Shown here: positions 16,277 to 24,435 of the stretch, piece after piece
How the letters are laid out: every line of letters starts with the position of its first letter
How positions within the stretch are numbered: the stretch's first letter is position 1
From: an uncultured Myxococcales bacterium
Lineage (GTDB): Bacteria > Myxococcota_A > UBA9042 > DTJE01
Assembly (NCBI GenBank): GCA_903936705.1
Contig: CAIZWN010000031.1
Location: forward strand, 1 to 37,594
DNA length: 37,594 bases
Direction: 5' to 3'
Notes under the pieces: generated by a model
What the model was told of the DNA's origin: nothing
Seen by the model: only the letters and a program-made list of their open reading frames with translations
Database searches by the model: none
Program-made: the position numbers and the translations under genes

Positions 16277-17017
16277 GTGGGCGCGTTCCTTGCGGAGATT
16301 CCGGGCAGCGCCAAGGGGGTGTTGACACGCCGCTCCCCGTCGGCCCGCATCGCCTGCGGGGCCGGCGTGTTCGTCGCGTGCCTGGCCTCGCCCGCGACCA
16401 CGCTTGCCGGGAGCGCGTTCCTGCTGTGCACGACGGCGGTGTGGGCGAGCCTGTGCGGCCTGCCCCTCCGCATCGCGGTCCGCGTCCTCGGGTTGCTGGC
16501 GGCGGTTCTGCTGCCGCTGATCCTTCTGGCCCTGCTGCCGGTCGGGGACGGGTGGAACCTCGCCGAAGCCCTCCGGGTGTCCTGGGCGCTGGTGGCCCGT
16601 GGCCTGGCCTCCACGCTGGTGGCCGTCGCGACCGTCGCCGCGCTCGCCCCCTGGGAACTCCACGAGGGCCTGGAGGCGCTGCCGCTGCCCCGTGTCGTCG
16701 TCGCCGTGCTGTCCCAGGTTGTCCGTCAGGCGGACACGCTGGCCCGGGAGACGGCATCCATGACGACCGCCATTCGGTTGCGCGGCGGCGCGGGCGGGTT
16801 CCGGGCGGCGGTGGTGGTGGCAAGGGCGCTTCCCGAGGTGTGGCTGCCCCGGGTCGGGGACCGGGCGGAACGGACGGCCCGTGCGATGGAGATGCGGGAC
16901 TTCGACGGCGGCTCGTTGCAGAGGACGGCGACATGGTCGTCCGGGGATGCCGGTCTCGCCGCTGCAACGATGGCGTGGACCGCACTCGGCCTGGTCCTGC
17001 GGTTCTGGAGTGCATGA
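16277..17017 (+). CDS. ECF transporter T component (CbiQ-type)
   Basis: This encodes 246 residues, starting at GTG 16277, three bases after the methyltransferase stop, with AAAGGAG upstream. It has about four membrane helices in the first half. The cytoplasmic coupling region carries two Ala-Arg-x-type helices (ETASMTTAIRLRGG and ERTARAMEMRDFDGG). These correspond to the AMxARG-like motifs of CbiQ/EcfT, which link the ATPases to the S component. The C-terminal helix is hydrophobic (AATMAWTALGLVLRF). The stop overlaps the start of the ATPase gene (ATGA), as expected for subunits of one complex. It belongs to the inner-membrane nickel-type ECF importer. Confidence 0.82.
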   Translation: MGAFLAEIPGSAKGVLTRRSPSARIACGAGVFVACLASPATTLAGSAFLLCTTAVWASLCGLPLRIAVRVLGLLAAVLLPLILLALLPVGDGWNLAEALRVSWALVARGLASTLVAVATVAALAPWELHEGLEALPLPRVVVAVLSQVVRQADTLARETASMTTAIRLRGGAGGFRAAVVVARALPEVWLPRVGDRAERTARAMEMRDFDGGSLQRTATWSSGDAGLAAATMAWTALGLVLRFWSA

Positions 17018-17718
17018 TGGAAGCGGCCCTGGAGTTCCGTGGACTCGTCGTGCGCTACGGCGATGGTGTCCCGGTCCTCGACCGCCTGGACCTGCGGATC
17101 GACCCCGGCGAACGCGTCGCACTGCTGGGGCTCAACGGTTCGGGCAAGACGACGTTGCTGATGGCCGCCGTGGGGCTGGTCGCCTGTGACGGCATCGTCC
17201 GTGTCCTGGGAGAGACCCTTTCCGACCGGACCGTCGGCGCCATCCGGCGACGGACAGGCATGCTCTTCAACGTTCCGGAGGACCAGATCCTGCTGCCCCG
17301 GGTGGTGGACGACGTGGCGTTCGGGCCGACGCGGCGCGGGGTGTCTACGGCCCGGGCGCGCAGCGACGCGCTGGCGACGCTGGCCTCCCTGGGCATCGAC
17401 GAGGCAGTTGCGGCCGGCTCGGTCCACGCCCTGTCGCACGGCCAGAAGCAGCGGGTCGCCCTGGCCGGCGCCCTGGTGACCCGGCCCGATCTGCTGCTGC
17501 TTGACGAACCTTCCGCCGGCCTCGACCCGCCGGGACGGACTGCGTTGGCCCGCCTGCTGGCGGGCATCGACGTCACCCTGTTGGTGGCGACGCACGACAC
17601 CGAGTTCGCCCGGCGGACCTGCAGCCGTTTCATCCTGCTCGAAGGAGGACGGGTCGCCTGGGATGGAGCCGACCTTGCCGGAATCACGAGTCGATGGGAT
17701 GCCGGCGGTCCTGGGTGA
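17014..17718 (+). CDS. ECF transporter ATPase (CbiO-type)
   Basis: This encodes 234 residues. ATG 17014 overlaps the T-component stop. It has Walker A GLNGSGKTT (39-47), a Q-loop Gln in NVPEDQI (91), the signature LSHGQKQRV (140-148), Walker B LLLLDEPSAGLD (160-171) and a switch His in VATHD (194). The NVPEDQ segment is typical of ECF A subunits. At 234 residues it is a single-domain ATPase, and only one A gene is present, so a homodimer is expected. It powers the importer formed with the preceding T and S components. Earlier in-frame starts would extend through the T gene and are rejected. Confidence 0.9.
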   Translation: MMEAALEFRGLVVRYGDGVPVLDRLDLRIDPGERVALLGLNGSGKTTLLMAAVGLVACDGIVRVLGETLSDRTVGAIRRRTGMLFNVPEDQILLPRVVDDVAFGPTRRGVSTARARSDALATLASLGIDEAVAAGSVHALSHGQKQRVALAGALVTRPDLLLLDEPSAGLDPPGRTALARLLAGIDVTLLVATHDTEFARRTCSRFILLEGGRVAWDGADLAGITSRWDAGGPG

Positions 17719-17722
17719 GGCG

Positions 17723-18139
17723 CTACTTCAACCGCTTCCCGGTCGTGGTCGCTGTGAGCCTGCCGTGCTTCACGCCCCGCGTGCCCACCAGGGCGTCCGC
17801 GATGGGCTGCACCACCGAGGCTCGCCCCTGCACCGCGATGACCTCCAGGCAGTTGTCGTGATCCAGGTGGACGTGCAGGGCCGACAGGATCACATCGTGG
17901 TGGTCGTGCTGCAGGTGGGTCAGCCGGTCGGACAGTTCCCGTACGTGGTGGTCGTAGACCAGCGTGACGGTGCCGACGATCTCCTGGTTCCCGTCCCATT
18001 CCTCGCGGACCAGCGAGTCGCGGATCAGGTCCCGGAGGGCCTCGGAGCGGTTCGAGTAGCCCCGGCGTCTGGTGGCCTCCTCGAATTGTTCCAGCAGGTC
18101 GGCATCGAGCGAGGCGCTGAACCGCACGACGTTGCCCAT
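17723..18139 (-). CDS. nikR: NikR nickel-responsive repressor
   Basis: This encodes 138 residues. ATG 18139 is preceded by GGAGGG; longer frames run into non-coding sequence. The N-terminus is a ribbon-helix-helix ([40 protein letters not shown]). The C-terminal ACT-like domain carries the nickel ligands: His78 (equivalent to E. coli His76) and the [10 protein letters not shown] motif with His89, His91 and Cys97. The protein binds nickel and then DNA to shut off nickel uptake. It converges on the uptake operon, ending 4 bases from the CbiO stop. Its probable target box is at 12197-12223. I see no equally good box upstream of nikR itself. Confidence 0.95.
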   Translation of the reverse strand: MGNVVRFSASLDADLLEQFEEATRRRGYSNRSEALRDLIRDSLVREEWDGNQEIVGTVTLVYDHHVRELSDRLTHLQHDHHDVILSALHVHLDHDNCLEVIAVQGRASVVQPIADALVGTRGVKHGRLTATTTGKRLK

Positions 18140-18481
18140 GGGCACCCTCCCGGTCTTCGGACTTCGGCCGCCCGACGATAGCCCATCAAGTCGCTGGTGG
18201 CGAGTCGGGTACGCCTTCTGAACTGTCCCCAGGGCACGATGGCTTCCCGAACTGGTCGTCGTACCTGCCTTGGGACACCCTGTCCTCAGCCTGCAATGCG
18301 GGTCAGCGTCACTTCGGCTGGGCATTGAAACAGCCAGGAAGGCCTTCGGACGCCTGGAACCCAGTTCTGGATGCCAAAAATGGGGGGTAAATGGGTGTTT
18401 TTGATCAAAACCGTCCCCCAGACCGTCCCCAAGGTGAAAAACCCCGGGTGGGGGAGCCGTCTAACTGCTTGTAATCGTTTG
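18140..18481. other. Spacer between nikR and tRNA-Gly carrying integrase-tail copy 2
   Basis: This is the upstream side of nikR and the right inner end of the island. Bases 18260-18430 are repeat copy 2. No gene is supported. A + strand reading that gives RETGVEPATYSLGS simply translates the tRNA-Gly sequence. Confidence 0.5.
18260..18430 (+). repeat. Integrase-tail / CCGTCCCC repeat, copy 2
   Basis: It aligns with 11756-11953 from CGTACCTGC through GGTCAGCGTCAC-TCG and ACAGCCAGGAAGGCC to AAAACCGTCCCCCAGACCGTCCCC. One frame keeps ETARKAF, matching ATARKAW in copy 3. The tail points at the intact tRNA-Gly 52 bases away, the classic layout of an integrase gene ending beside its own attachment site. 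Confidence 0.6.
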
Positions 18482-18524
18482 GAGCGGGAAACGGGAGTCG
18501 AACCCGCGACCTACAGCTTGGGAA
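18482..18524 (-). repeat. Right attachment-type repeat inside tRNA-Gly
   Basis: These 43 bases are the 3' half of the intact tRNA-Gly and match 10076-10118 without mismatch. In the integration model this half was supplied by the element and restored the tRNA gene. Confidence 0.85.
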
Positions 18525-18554
18525 GCTGTCACTCTACCACTGAGTTATTCCCGC
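18483..18554 (-). tRNA. tRNA-Gly(CCC)
   Basis: This 72-nt gene folds as a standard cloverleaf: acceptor GCGGGAA/TTCCCGC, D-stem ACTC/GAGT, anticodon stem ACAGC/GCTGT with loop TTCCCAA (anticodon CCC), and T-arm with TTCGACT. CCA is not encoded. Its 3' half is repeated at 10076-10118. Confidence 0.93.
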
Positions 18555-18599
18555 GTCGGATAAGGCGATGGCAAGTCTAGCGTTGAGGCCCGGGAACTG

Positions 18600-19109
18600 T
18601 CAAGAGGCCCTGGACCGGGCTTTCCTGGGGCGGGGCGGCGGGCGGGTCGGACCATTGGCGCCACGTTCCTGGCAGGCTGCGCACAAACCGTAGATTTCCA
18701 TCCGGTGGCTGTTCATCAAGAAACCGTGGCGCTGGCTGGCCTTGTGCTGAAGAATTTCGATGTCGTCGTCCTCAAACTCCAGGATCGTGCCGCATGACGT
18801 GCACACCAGATGATCATGGTGCTGCCTGGCCTCGGCTGCCTCGTACCGGGAAAATCCTTCGCCGAACTGGCGAGCCTCGATCAGCCCAGCCTCGCCCAGC
18901 AGGTGCAGGGTGCGGTAGACCGTCGCGCTGCCGATACCAGGCCAGCGCCGATGTACCGCCTTGGCAACTTCCTCCACACCGGGATGCCCCTCCATTGCAA
19001 AGAAGACCTCGGCAATGCGCAAACGCGGCCCGGTGATCCGCCCGCCGTTATCCCTGATGTGGGCGGTCAGGCGGTCCTTCCAGCCCTTGTGTTCGCTGCA
19101 CGCGCTCAA
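18600..19109 (-). CDS. Fur-family metal-dependent regulator
   Basis: This encodes 169 residues. The winged-helix domain covers residues ~10-85 (GGRITGPRLRIAEVFFAMEGHPGVEEVAKAV, SATVYRTLHLLGEAGLIEARQFG). The dimerisation half carries HHDHLVCTSCG (97-107), a second metal region HRMEIYGLCAACQ with paired Cys, and a basic, Pro-rich tail. Two CxxC pairs indicate the structural zinc site. The start is a TTG at 19109 overlapping the stop of the upstream lipoprotein gene (TTGA). This implies translational coupling, although an in-frame alternative cannot be excluded. Whether it senses iron, zinc or another metal cannot be decided. It is the last gene of a three-gene operon behind two secreted lipoproteins, an unusual place for Fur. 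Confidence 0.9.
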   Translation of the reverse strand: MSACSEHKGWKDRLTAHIRDNGGRITGPRLRIAEVFFAMEGHPGVEEVAKAVHRRWPGIGSATVYRTLHLLGEAGLIEARQFGEGFSRYEAAEARQHHDHLVCTSCGTILEFEDDDIEILQHKASQRHGFLMNSHRMEIYGLCAACQERGANGPTRPPPRPRKARSRAS

Positions 19110-20095
19110 TCTTCCGGGTCCTTCAAACGTAATTCCGACGACAAGACGGTGGTTTGCTCCAGTACCTGCGGGCGTGCCCCGTTTGCCATTTCAAACAGAA
19201 GGTGTGTGGCCTCGGATGCTTCGGCCTGAACCGTCACGCCGGTGTCAGGCTGGACCAGATATGCGGCCTGGCCACTGCCTTCGCCCAGGGTAACGATCCC
19301 CTTTCGGCCACCAAGCACTCCTCCGCCTTCAATGCGAACCTTCCATGATGCTTCCAGCAGCAGCAGGTCACGTTCATCCTGGCGGACGATCCCGGCGAAT
19401 CGCACCGTCCCGTCCCTGTCCAGCTTTGCCGAAGCACCCTGGTCCAGCATACGCATCGAAACGGACTTGAACGGCCAGGTCTCGCCAGGATTGACATTGC
19501 GATCCGGCAAGGGGGCGATGAGTCGGCTCATCGTATCAATGACTTCTCTCGAAGGTCCGTCAACCGGGTCGCCTTTTGCCACACCGGTTCCGTCCAGGGA
19601 ACGTTTTACAACCACGCCTTCGAGGTCCTCCTCGATGGCCGGCCCGGTCTCGTCGCCTGCCGGGTCCACGGTCACGTCGGCCGATCCCACCGTCCAGGTC
19701 ACGGTGGCGCGACCATCCGGGAGATCTTCCTTCTCGGCAACCTCGAATTCTTCGCGCAACGAGATGGCCACCGGAGACTGGCCGCGCCCGCGTACTTTAA
19801 CCTCGTGCTCGATAGCTATGGCGTAGGTTCTGCCGGCTTCGGCAACAAGGACGCGGTGCAGTTCGAGGCTTCCGGAAGGCGGCACCGAAGTCACCAATCC
19901 TTCCGCCAGCGGCAGGGCCGGGACCTCCGGAACAACCCAGGACTCGGCTGATTTTCGGGTGCACCCAGAAGTTGCAAACAGCACCAGGACCATGATCGGC
20001 CAGCAGCGGTGGCGCCACCATGCGTCAGGAACAACGGCGCCCGCAACCCCATGAAAACCTTTAATTCCAGTTTGGCAGCACTGGTCAATTGTCAC
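19106..20095 (-). CDS. Lipoprotein of unknown function, between MopE-repeat gene and fur
   Basis: The longest credible start is a GTG at 20095 that overlaps the stop of the upstream gene (GTGA), giving 329 residues. A hydrophobic stretch ending in an ATSGC lipobox then lies at residues ~35-45. A later ATG at 19993 would leave too short a signal. The mature protein is acidic and beta-rich: paired regions such as SLELHRVLVAEAGRTYAIAIEHEVKV, GRATVTWTVGSADVTVD, DRNVNPGETWPFKSV and ERDLLLLEASWKVRIEGG. This resembles DUF-type lipoproteins of Myxococcota that test a polymer or peptidoglycan-type ligand, but no function is known. The tail overlaps the fur start. Confidence 0.7.
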   Translation of the reverse strand: MTIDQCCQTGIKGFHGVAGAVVPDAWWRHRCWPIMVLVLFATSGCTRKSAESWVVPEVPALPLAEGLVTSVPPSGSLELHRVLVAEAGRTYAIAIEHEVKVRGRGQSPVAISLREEFEVAEKEDLPDGRATVTWTVGSADVTVDPAGDETGPAIEEDLEGVVVKRSLDGTGVAKGDPVDGPSREVIDTMSRLIAPLPDRNVNPGETWPFKSVSMRMLDQGASAKLDRDGTVRFAGIVRQDERDLLLLEASWKVRIEGGGVLGGRKGIVTLGEGSGQAAYLVQPDTGVTVQAEASEATHLLFEMANGARPQVLEQTTVLSSELRLKDPED

Positions 20096-22342
20096 TGGCA
20101 GATGTACTCCGTTTCAACAAAAACGCACTTAGCCGTGCCGGTGCAGGCGGCCCCTATCCCGCACTGGCAGATGCCGTCAACCGTGCACTCGCTGGCGATG
20201 TCGGCAGTGCATGCAACCGACGGCGTTCCGCAGACGCAACTGTCGGCGACGGTAGATACCCCCGAAACATTGCACGTGGAATTGGCCGCACAATCGACGT
20301 GGCCAACACACGCCAATTCCGTCTTCGATTCACTGCAACCCAGCGTGCCCGTCTTGCAAGGTATCGGCGAGACAGGGTCGATGTCGCAGGCGAGCCCCAG
20401 GTCCGTAAACGGGTCGTCCGTGACCCCGTTGCAGTCGTTGTCGAGGCCGTCGCAAAGCTCGATTGTTGGCGGGCTTGGCGGGTCAGGCTCGTTAACGCAC
20501 TCGACGCCCCAGGCCGTCGGCGGTGCAGGTGTACGTCCCCTGCAAACATGAATCAGTATCAAGCCCGTCGCACAATTCGCGCGCCGGGAAATCTTCGTCG
20601 ATCATGTCATCGCAGTCGTCATCCTTACCGTTGCAGGTTTCGCGAATATCTGTGACCGTCTCGACCCCGCACGTGACTCCTCGTCCGTTGGCGCTGCACT
20701 CGAAAATGCCGTTCTTGCAGCGATCCGTGTCCAGCCCGTCGCACGCCTCACCAAACGGGAACTGCCCATCGACGACGCCGTCGCAATCGCTGTCGATGCC
20801 GTCGCACAGGGTCTCGGCCACCTCGAATCCCGGAATCCCCGAATAGTTGCAGACCCAGGCGCCCCTGACGCACGAGGCTGGAACGGTCTTTCCCGCACAG
20901 ATTCCCTTTCTGAGGCAATCAAATGACGATGCCTTCACCCCGTTGTCAACGTGGCCATCGCAGTCGTTGTCCAGGCCATCGCAGATTTCGGGCTGTGCCT
21001 GAGGGGACGATCCGTCAGGGTTCGACGAGCAGACCGCCAGCCCCGAGGGCATATTGCATTCCACCGTGCCCGGACCGCAGGTGCCGGCGCCCAGGCACAG
21101 AGCGCCAACCGGCAGGCCGGCATACAACATCCCGTTATCCGTCTGTCCGTCACAGTCGTTGTCCAGTCCGTCACACGTTTCAGGGATTGCCTGCGACTCG
21201 GCACCGTCGAAATTGGTGCTGCAAGTCGCGCGGCTGCCGTCGATGCTGCACTGCACCCGTCCGGCTGTGCACTGGCCGTCGCCCACGCACTCGGCACCCA
21301 TGCCAAGCCCATGGTAGGCAAAGCCCTCATCGGTTGGGCCGTCGCAGTCGTCGTCCTCCTTGTTGCACCGTTCGACCGATGGGACCCGCGACGAGCAGGC
21401 CGACCACTGCCCTGACGCGTTGCAAAGACGTACGCCATTGCAGGTGCCGGACTGGTTGCTGATCTCGCATGGGAATGCCATGTCCTTCAGTTCTGCGGTG
21501 CATGCGCAATCGCCCAGGTTCGGCAGGCACTGGTTCTTCTGGTCCTCGGGCAATCCCTGGATGTCCAGCAGCGTGCATGTGAAGCCGATCAGGCACGATC
21601 CGGTCGGGCAAGGCGTGGAGCAATAGCGACCGCCCCCAGGCATGTCCAGGCACTGGCTTCCAGCAGTCGGGCAGTCCGACGGCACCTGGCACGCCGCGCA
21701 CAGGCCACCTGGGATCGGCATGCACATCGCGACGCCGGCATCGCCCGAAGCCAGGCACTGCAGGCCGGCAGGACAGCCGCCATCGCATGGACCGATGCAG
21801 ACTTTCGCTGATTCGGGGTCGTTTGCAATCCAGGGCAGGCAGGCGCCTCCCACGCAGTCGGCATCGTTCAAGCAGGTGCCTCCAACTGCGACCAAGGGAA
21901 TGTCCGCGGCAGTGGCGTCATGAATGTCGTGGTTGACGTCGGAACCGACGTCCGTCAGGTCCGGCAGTTGAACGTCGTCACGGATATCTGGCGTGGCGTC
22001 GGCAACATCCATGACATCCTGCACGTGCACTGTGTCTTCAATGTCGTTCGCAGGATCCGACGACGGATCCGTCGTCGAATCGCCGCTGGTTTCGAATACG
22101 TCGATGTCGGACATATCGTTCGGAACGTCCGGTACCGGAATGTCCAGGCCGGGTTCGGCATCGGGGCTTGAATCGACTGACAGATCCGTTGGCAGTTCAC
22201 CTGAAGGGTCCGTTCCCGAAAAATCCGGCGCATCGCCGCAGTCACCGTTGGCACAAGACGCGGGCTGCGCCTGGAAACGGGTACACCCGGCCACAGCCAA
22301 CGAGAACAGCAACACGAACGACAGCGGCCAGATTGCTCGCAT
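20092..22342 (-). pseudogene. MopE-repeat Cys-rich lipoprotein, broken by a one-base frameshift
   Basis: ATG 22342 starts a lipoprotein signal (SLAVAGC lipobox near residue 20). An Asp/Ser/Pro-rich spacer of ~120 residues follows (repeated DVPN, DVTD, DPSS), then Cys-rich segments, then at least eight calcium-binding-type repeats of the form CDGLDNDCDGxxD. The frame hits a stop after ADGLGRRVR. Removing one G from a GGGG run on this strand (CCCC at 20507-20510) restores ADGLGVECVNEPD and continues through another CDGLDNDCNG repeat to the TGA at 20092. Such repeats occur in MopE/SACCP-type copper-binding and myxobacterial surface proteins. The lesion may be a true mutation, a low-level slippage switch or an assembly error. 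Confidence 0.75.
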
Positions 22343-22378
22343 CGGGGCGACTCCCGAAAGGCCTTGAAGGCTCGGCCG

Positions 22379-22430
22379 ATTCTATCAGAAAGCCACTCGC
22401 GATGCAGACCTCCTTCGCGAATGGTATCCT
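22379..22430. promoter_or_regulatory. Divergent promoters between the MopE-repeat operon and mnmE
   Basis: On the minus strand a TAGAAT -10 lies at 22379-22384, 36 bases before ATG 22342. On the plus strand TATCCT at 22425-22430 is placed 8 bases before ATG 22438 with no ribosome site between, which would give a leaderless mnmE mRNA. The -35 elements are weak, so both calls are tentative. Confidence 0.35.
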
Positions 22431-22437
22431 CGCGCCC

Positions 22438-23796
22438 ATGAAGACCGCAGACGTCATTGTCGCTCTGGCAACCGGCGCGGGCAGTGCCGCAATCGGCGTG
22501 GTTCGCCTGTCCGGGCCAGGGGCGTGGAACATTGCCCTGACCTTGTGTCGCGATCGCAACGAACCTCCCCCCGAGCGTCGGCTGGTGATGGAATGGCTGT
22601 CTGACCCGTCGACGGGGCGTGTTCTTGATCAGGCGCTGGTGGCCTTTTTTTGTGCCGGGGCATCCTACACCGGCGAGGAAGCGGTCGAGCTTTACTGCCA
22701 CGGAGGGCCGGCTGTTCTTGATCGGGTCCTGATGGCCTGCCTGCGGACGGGTGCCCGTTCCGCCAGACCCGGCGAATTTACGCGAAGGGCAGTGGTGGCT
22801 GGCCGCATGGACCTGTTGCAGGCCGAGGGCGTGGCTCTGCTGGCCATGGCCGGGACCGAGGCCGCCGTCGATGTGGGGCTTGGTGCACTGTCAGGCCGGC
22901 CATCGGCCCAGATTCAAATGGCAAGGGAATCGCTGCTGGACCTGCTGGCCGATGTCGAGGCGGCGCTGGATCATTCCGAGGAGGACGGTGTCGTGGTGGA
23001 CCTTGAAGCCGTCGCCGAACGGCTTGGTGACCAGGCCAATCGCCTGGCTGGCTGGCTTCAGGACGCCCGTATGTTGCGCCCTGCCGTTTCGGGGGTTCGT
23101 ATCGCGCTGGTCGGCGTTCCGAATGCGGGTAAATCCAGTCTGTTCAATGCGCTGCTGGGACGCAGCCGAGCGATAGTTCATGCCGACCCGGGCACCACTC
23201 GCGACGTTGTTGGAGAACAGTTGCCGCTGGCGGGAATTTGCTGCCAGTTGCTGGATACGGCCGGCCTGAGGGATGCAGGGGCCGATGAGGTCGAGGCCGA
23301 GGGCATGTCGAGGGCCGCCGATGCCGCACGGGAGGCGGATATTGTCGTTCTGGTGGTCGATGGCGCGCTGCCGCAATGTCCGGATGTCCTGCCTGCGAAG
23401 GTGGACGTAGTTGTGGTTACCAAGGCGGACCTGCCCCAGTCTGAGGCGTCCTGGCTGGATGCCATGCCGGAAACGCAGATCCTTCGAACCTCCTGCATAT
23501 CTGGCGAGGGCTTGAATGAATTGCGTTCGATGCTTGCCGAAAAGGCATCGGAAGTGGCTCGCCGAGGCGATGCACTGAAGGCTGTGGTCGCTGGCCAGCG
23601 CCAGATCGATTCGTTGACCAGCGCATTGCGTTCCATCGAGACTGCCGGGCACGAATGGGCCGTCGATGACGCACCGCTAGAGGCTGTGGCCTCCGGGATT
23701 CGACGGGCAGTCGAGTTCCTGGGAGAGGTGGACGGATCCCGGGTTACGGAAGAAGTCCTGGACCGGGTATTCCAGCGCTTCTGCGTGGGGAAATGA
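22438..23796 (+). CDS. mnmE: MnmE (TrmE), tRNA modification GTPase
   Basis: This encodes 452 residues, the usual MnmE length. ATG 22438 gives the family start MKTADVIVALATGAGSAAIGVVRLSG. An upstream in-frame ATG at 22402 adds only an unconserved leader. The N-terminal formyl-THF domain includes SYTGEEAVELYCHGG. The G domain has G1 GVPNAGKSS (226-234), GTTRD (252-256) and DTAG (273-276). The G4 box is TKAD in place of the usual NKxD. The C-terminus is FCVGK, whose Cys is catalytic. MnmE works with MnmG on U34 of several tRNAs and binds potassium for GTP hydrolysis. The gene stands alone here, with the PilZ gene convergent. Confidence 0.95.
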   Translation: MKTADVIVALATGAGSAAIGVVRLSGPGAWNIALTLCRDRNEPPPERRLVMEWLSDPSTGRVLDQALVAFFCAGASYTGEEAVELYCHGGPAVLDRVLMACLRTGARSARPGEFTRRAVVAGRMDLLQAEGVALLAMAGTEAAVDVGLGALSGRPSAQIQMARESLLDLLADVEAALDHSEEDGVVVDLEAVAERLGDQANRLAGWLQDARMLRPAVSGVRIALVGVPNAGKSSLFNALLGRSRAIVHADPGTTRDVVGEQLPLAGICCQLLDTAGLRDAGADEVEAEGMSRAADAAREADIVVLVVDGALPQCPDVLPAKVDVVVVTKADLPQSEASWLDAMPETQILRTSCISGEGLNELRSMLAEKASEVARRGDALKAVVAGQRQIDSLTSALRSIETAGHEWAVDDAPLEAVASGIRRAVEFLGEVDGSRVTEEVLDRVFQRFCVGK

Positions 23797-23818
23797 CCCG
23801 GCGCGCCGACCTTGGTAG

Positions 23819-24178
23819 CTAGGCGAAAAGGTCAGCCTCGATCAGGCCGGCCAGGAACTCCTTGAATTGGGCCAGTTCTCCCGGGGTCATCTGGGTGAAC
23901 TTAACCCCCATGCCGGCTTCCTTGTCCCCGCCAGTTGAACGGGACCAGACCACTTCGCCGGCGAATGACAGTGGCTGGCCAGCCGGATCCAGGAATATTC
24001 GCAACATGACGGGCTGTCCGGAGGGTACCGGGGTCTCGGTCTTGATGAATGCCCCGCCAAGACTCAGGTTCAACATCATCATTTCGGTCTTGTCCAGGTC
24101 GAGATCGTGACCGAAGATGCCAAAAACCCTGGTCGAACAACGGGCGGAAGTGCGCTTGTTGGGACGGGACAAGGTCAT
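23819..24178 (-). CDS. PilZ-domain protein
   Basis: This encodes 119 residues. ATG 24178 follows AAGGGGG. It is a single PilZ domain with N-terminal basic residues (RPNKRTSARCSTRV) where c-di-GMP is normally contacted, and the NLSLGGAFIKT box matching the conserved (D/N)xSxxG motif. VVWSRSTGGDKEAGMGVKFTQM follows. The spacing of the Arg residues is close to, but not exactly, RxxxR, so c-di-GMP binding is possible but unproven. These small PilZ proteins are common in Myxococcota. It is convergent with mnmE, 22 bases apart. Confidence 0.85.
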   Translation of the reverse strand: MTLSRPNKRTSARCSTRVFGIFGHDLDLDKTEMMMLNLSLGGAFIKTETPVPSGQPVMLRIFLDPAGQPLSFAGEVVWSRSTGGDKEAGMGVKFTQMTPGELAQFKEFLAGLIEADLFA

Positions 24179-24218
24179 GAAGGCCCCCTTTCCCAGGATC
24201 GGGAATTCGAACCAGGCA

Positions 24219-24428
24219 TCAATCCGTGCAACCGATCCGAGCCGGCTTCGGCTCCGATGTCAAGGAATTCGGGAAAACCAGCGAGGTGTTTCGTCGGCAA
24301 GCGAGGTTGTCCCCAAGGGGCAGGTCGTGCAGGAATCTCCGGATATCGTCCTCGGCGGTCGATTGTTCCAGAGGTCTTTGGAAAATACCCATTAGGGAAT
24401 CCAGGCTGTCTGATACCGCCCGGCCCAC
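24219..24428 (-). CDS. Possible small protein, unassigned
   Basis: From GTG 24428 there are 69 codons that look like protein rather than random sequence (SLDSLMGIFQRPLEQSTAEDDIRRFLHDLPLG), beginning 7 bases after the methyltransferase stop on the same strand. There is no good ribosome site, and no family is recognised. An ATG 12 codons further in is an alternative start. It could be a short regulator, a fragment, or non-coding. Confidence 0.3.
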   Translation of the reverse strand: MGRAVSDSLDSLMGIFQRPLEQSTAEDDIRRFLHDLPLGDNLACRRNTSLVFPNSLTSEPKPARIGCTD

Positions 24429-24435
24429 ATTCAGG

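Noticed and set aside
18371-18580. Small + frame giving RETGVEPATYSLGS
   Set aside because: It is the translated tRNA-Gly gene and the preceding integrase scar, a common false protein.
20920-22340. Repetitive CDGLDNDCDG coding sequence as a possible CRISPR or tandem DNA repeat
   Set aside because: The repetition is at protein level with variable spacing; no direct DNA repeats with unique spacers occur in the window.
23797-23818. GGCGCGCC between mnmE and the PilZ gene as a terminator
   Set aside because: Too short a palindrome, no loop and no T-run.
24180-24245. GGTTCGAATTCC on the minus strand, resembling a tRNA T-arm
   Set aside because: No matching acceptor, D or anticodon stems; not a tRNA.
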